Of a stretch of DNA of 64,000 nt, positions 60,725 to 64,000 are shown piece after piece; position 1 is the first letter of the stretch; the number at the start of each line of letters is the position of its first letter. The position numbers were made by a program, and so were the translations under genes. The DNA is taken from positions 15,992,501-16,056,500 of the forward strand of contig NC_068973.1 of assembly GCF_016808095.1 (NCBI RefSeq), read 5' to 3'. The notes beneath the pieces were generated by a model, which saw only the letters and a program-made list of their open reading frames with translations, searched no databases and was not told the DNA's origin. This DNA comes from Vigna angularis. Its lineage: Eukaryota > Streptophyta > Magnoliopsida > Fabales > Fabaceae.

Positions 60725-61076
60725 CCCGACGTATATAGATGTCGGGGTGGCGGGATCAGACGTCTCCACTACGAAATAAAATGAGTGACGCCATCATTTT
60801 GGCGTCCAATGGAGCAATCTGACGTCCAAAATGCCATTTAGACGTCGGGGTCTCGCAAGTCGGACGTCTAAGAGCTGTAAAAAATAATTTTGTACCATAT
60901 TTTGGCGTCCAACTAGGAGGAGCTGATGTCTTCGTGAGTATAGACGTCGGGACCCTCCCCTGTCGAATGTCTAAATAGTTAACTTATTTACAAAAGTGTC
61001 ACCGGTCATTTTTTACGTTAGATATTTGTGGGTCTGACGTCTAATAGGTGACGTTAAAACTTTTTCTGCACTAGTG

Positions 61077-61320
61077 AATGGTAGTTTGACACACCTACAC
61101 TCATTTGACATGGTTTTTATAATAAGAGAATAAGAAATAATGTGTCAAATGAGTGTAGACGTGTGTCAGAATATTTTCTTTGTAGATTGGGTAATTGTTG
61201 ACACATTTACACTCATTTAACATATTTTTGTTGTACGAGAGTGAAAAATAAGGTGTTAAATAAGTGTAAATGTGTGCCAAAACATATTTTCTTTGTATTG
61301 GATAATGTTAGATTCACCTT
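61077..61320. repeat. Right part of the palindromic repeat array
   Basis: Directly after the CACTA element the array resumes with GACACACCTACACTCATTTG ... CAAATGAGTGTAGACGTGTG and a second unit GACACATTTACACTCATTTA ... TAAGTGTAAATGTGTGCC. Each unit is a hairpin-forming inverted repeat with an AT-rich loop. Confidence 0.7.
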
Positions 61321-61329
61321 GCATAAATA

Positions 61330-62453
61330 TTTTTTGTATGAATAATATCACTCTGACATCTCATTTTTGCCACTGTTAAGTGTCGTGCTACCATTTATTT
61401 ATTTTTTCATTTTTCGATTTTTTTCAAGGAAAATAGAAACTTCAACTTTTATTTTGGCACGTGAAACCTTTGGTTTCCAGCGTTTGGATTTGAAGCCATT
61501 CACAGCCTAGGTTAGCTTCGTTTTCGTCTCTCAATCGTCCTGCGTGGTACATGCTATCTATTTCCACTTATTCTTCATTTCACCGGTCATTTTTCATTTA
61601 CGATCCAACCCAACATTGTCTTTTTCCACCATTGTTCTTTCTGTTGGTGTGCTTTGTTTTCTCTTTCGTCTCTACTTCGCCCATTTTCACTGGTTGGGGC
61701 ATATCTTTTTCAAACGTGACCTTACTTGCATATTTATCCCCAAACTACAAATCCTCTAGTAGTCCTCTCATTTAATCATGATGAAAATTATTTACTGATT
61801 GGTTCATTTTCTATTTTAAGTATTTAAGAAAAAAATCATGATGAAAATTTAACTATTATAACATGAGTTCATGATACAGTTTCATTCTAATAGCTAAACC
61901 TGTTATGATTACAAAACAATACCTCGAAGTAGAAAGAATTGAAAGTAAAAGAACTTCTTATTATTGTTATTAACTCGTTCATAGTATGATGGATGCTACA
62001 CTATAATTTTATAATGAATTATTAAGGCATAAATAAATATCAATGTGCGTAATAGAGTATACTTGATTTTGATTTATGTTGATTTTGTTTTTAAATAAAG
62101 GATTTTTTTTATTGTCAATTCTCTTCTAAGGGTGTGAATGAGCTTTTTGTTTATGGTAATGGACATGTTTCTTGTCCTTGGAGGTTGAAACTTTTGTTGA
62201 CTCTTCTTTAGCCCAATATTTAGGCTTTGTTCCCTTTTTCATATTTTGATGTCTAAATATGTAAAAATATATTGGCTATATAATGTACTTAATTTTTGGA
62301 CATTGCTATCATTGTTTAAACTTTGTATTCCATGGACGTTAGTATGCACTTGTATTTAGCATTCCTGTTATATGTAAATAGGGTGACTAAGTATACTTAG
62401 TAGCCTTGTGAACAATCTTTTTATTTTTTTAACGAATAATTTTTACTACGTAG
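61330..62453. other. Spacer with no supported gene; may be flank or intron of the FPP fragment
   Basis: Composition is less AT-rich at 61430-61760, where CAGCGTTTGGATTTGAAGCC and a few short frames (up to 74 codons, no domain) occur. The rest is AT-rich and intron-like up to an acceptor at 62451-62453. Confidence 0.35.
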
Positions 62454-62768
62454 GTAGATGACATGGTCGATCTTGCTGTTAAGCAAGCTTGCAAATTTGA
62501 AAAAGAACATGCTTTGAGGAACGAGCCCATTGTGAGTTATGTTTTTTCACTATAACGTATTCTTGAATTTCTCTTAAAATTAATTAGTCTTTATTGGATT
62601 TTTCAATTACTCATTCATAAACTAAAGTGTGTCGTGGAAATGCAGTTATGTGCCGTAGAAGAAGAAAACAAGGTTTTAAAAGAATCCCTATATAGGACAA
62701 TGAATGAGCTTCAGTTCTCCAGAGTAATGCTTTCTCACAGAGCTTTCAAACTTTTGCATCTTGAATAG
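62454..62768 (+). pseudogene. Filament-like plant protein (FPP, DUF869) gene fragment, two exons
   Basis: Exon 62454-62531 begins after a TAG acceptor and reads VDDMVDLAVKQACKFEKEHA up to a GTGAGT donor. Exon 62646 onward begins after TGCAG with LCAVEEENKVLKESL, MNELQFSRVML and KLLHLE, then TAG at 62766-62768, after which the same frame continues QIEDSL. The pattern EEENKxLKE-L-x-MNELQxSR-M...KLxxLE-QIE is that of the coiled-coil FPP family. The in-frame TAG where Ala or Ser is usual, and the lack of the rest of a ~1000-residue protein, mark a dead fragment. Confidence 0.6.
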
Positions 62769-63054
62769 CAGATTGAAGATTCCCTTATATTCGAAGGGAA
62801 ATAATGCTTCAAAACATAAATTTATTTGTTCAAACTTATTAATGTACATTGTTATTCATTGGAACATATAATGTAGAAGGTAGAACATGTAAAGTTATAT
62901 TATAATAAATTGTATTTGACATTTAAATGAAAATTAGTTTCAAGTTGTACAAAATATGTTCATTTCCAGACCAATCAATGTATGTAATGGTAATAAATCT
63001 TGAGAAATTATTGTTGTTAAAACTTGAGAGGATTAGATTTAAGAAAAAAATGTA

Positions 63055-63735
63055 CAATTTGAATATAAAAACTTAAATTTTGAAAATCTATACAAGATGA
63101 GTTTAATTTTGAAAATACTAAACTAATTGTAGAGGACAATTTAACCTTTACTACTTGTTTGATGAATAAATCTCTCCATAATTATCCAATTGAGTTAATT
63201 GTTCTTTTGTTATATTCTTGATTCAATGATCTTCAATTTGAATATAAGAACATATTTTTTGGAATTATGTGGAAGATGTAGTTTAATCTTGGAAATACGA
63301 AATAGACTGTACATTTTTTATTCAATGATATTTAATTTGAATGTAAGAACATATTTTTTTCAAATTCTATGGAAGATGTAGTTTAATTTCAAAAACACCG
63401 GACGAACGGTAGAGTACAACTTTGACCTTTCCTACTTGTTTGATGCATAAACTTCTCTATGATTATCCAATTGGACTAATTATTTTTTGTTACATTCTTG
63501 ATTCAGTGATCTTTAGTTTGAATATAAGAACATAATTTTTAGAGTTTTGTGCAAGATGCAATTTAATCTTAAAAGTACAAAATAGACTATAGAGGACAAC
63601 TTCGACCTTTGTTCGCCATAATTATCCAATTTGATTGATTCTTTTTTGTTTTACATTCTTGATTCATTGATATTTAATTTTAACATAAGAACATATTTTT
63701 TAGAATTTTATGGAAGATGTAGTTTTAAAAAACTA
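63055..63735. repeat. ~180-bp tandem repeat, five copies, one shortened
   Basis: The anchor GAATATAAGAACATATTTTT or a variant occurs near 63061, 63240, 63340, 63519 and 63680, each followed by ATGGAAGATGTAGTTTAAT, GACAACTT.GACCTTT and ATAATTATCCAATT-type words. Spacings are about 179, 100, 179 and 161 bp. No coding function. Confidence 0.8.
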
Positions 63736-64000
63736 GACATTCAAATGCCAACTTCTGATTTTTAAGTGAATTTCATATTTCTAGTGCTAAGAAAAAATGT
63801 GGTTTCTGCTCATAAATGGTACCATTGATGACCTGAGTTGTAGATTAACAGTTGATGGAGTTGGTTAATTTAAGTTGTATTTTGATTTGAACTATTAAAT
63901 CTAACTTGTTTCAGTTGTGATGTGGTTACTTAGATGAATTGTGATGTTGTATGGGAGGAAGTGACCATGATTGGTGCATGAAATTTTGTTTTTTTTTCAT
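63736..64000. other. Window end, no feature seen
   Basis: AT-rich sequence without a supportable feature. Confidence 0.4.

Larger units (their letters stand above)
55492..61076. mobile_element. Outer CACTA element with AGACGTC subterminal repeats, TSD AAT
   Basis: The ends are CACTAGTGAAAAAAAACTTT and, on the minus strand at the right, CACTAGTGCAGAAAAAGTTT. The 3-bp duplication AAT lies at 55489-55491 and 61077-61079. Both subterminal regions are packed with AGACGTC/GACGTCT motifs (55520-55740; 60360-61040), a CACTA hallmark. Without the nested element it is about 2.4 kb. It keeps a remnant of the transposase-associated domain on the minus strand and is otherwise deleted. Confidence 0.9.

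Noticed and set aside
61544..61775. Short plus-strand hydrophobic frames as the first exon of the FPP fragment
   Set aside because: Two overlapping frames, no FPP similarity and no convincing donor site.

Overview
The window is AT-rich nuclear DNA from a dicot, most likely a phaseoloid legume (bean, cowpea or soybean group). The kinship rests on two intron-containing plant transcription-factor genes with eudicot-type proteins and on retrotransposon relics full of the AATCGATTA-type boxes I associate with legume LTR elements. The species is an inference.

Only two intact genes are visible, lying tail to tail in the middle. An auxin response factor of the ARF2 class (+, 39182-43365, 14 coding exons, 841 aa) carries a tasiR-ARF target site, a 5-codon uORF 11 nt ahead of its ATG and a probable 3'UTR intron. 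An ICE1/SCREAM-type bHLH factor (-, 47154-44804, 4 exons, 500 aa) has the conserved SUMO and phospho-serine context. Their stop codons are about 1.4 kb apart.

Everything else is transposable elements, their relics, tandem repeats and broken gene pieces. From left to right: an LTR fragment (1-2104); a CACTA-type element with TSD TTG (2109-4849) holding older relics; LTR debris (5-8 kb); a Mutator-like element with a perfect 9-bp TSD (9954-16361) that carries an unrecognised reading frame split by a Ty1-copia element (10245-15063); a smaller TIR element (16.85-17.81 kb); a long AT-rich inverted repeat (18.1-19.6 kb); a Sirevirus-like LTR with PBS and gag remnant (21.5-23.2 kb); a gypsy-like LTR relic (23.6-24.6 kb); a hAT element with an 8-bp TSD (25259-28512) that carries two spliced exons of a NECAP-like gene; degenerate tandem repeats (29.6-30.7 kb); and a CACTA element with GC-rich ~195-bp repeats (32765-34820).

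Right of the gene pair lie about 5 kb with no recognised gene, a PPR pseudogene (53 kb), two nested CACTA elements each with its own TSD (outer 55492-61076 AAT, inner 55962-59106 ATA) in which the inner one splits the transposase-associated domain of the outer, a filament-like-plant-protein gene fragment with a premature stop (62.4-62.8 kb), and a ~180-bp tandem repeat at the end. No transposon here has intact coding capacity, so all would depend on enzymes encoded elsewhere. All splice sites, TSDs and frame breaks were read by eye.
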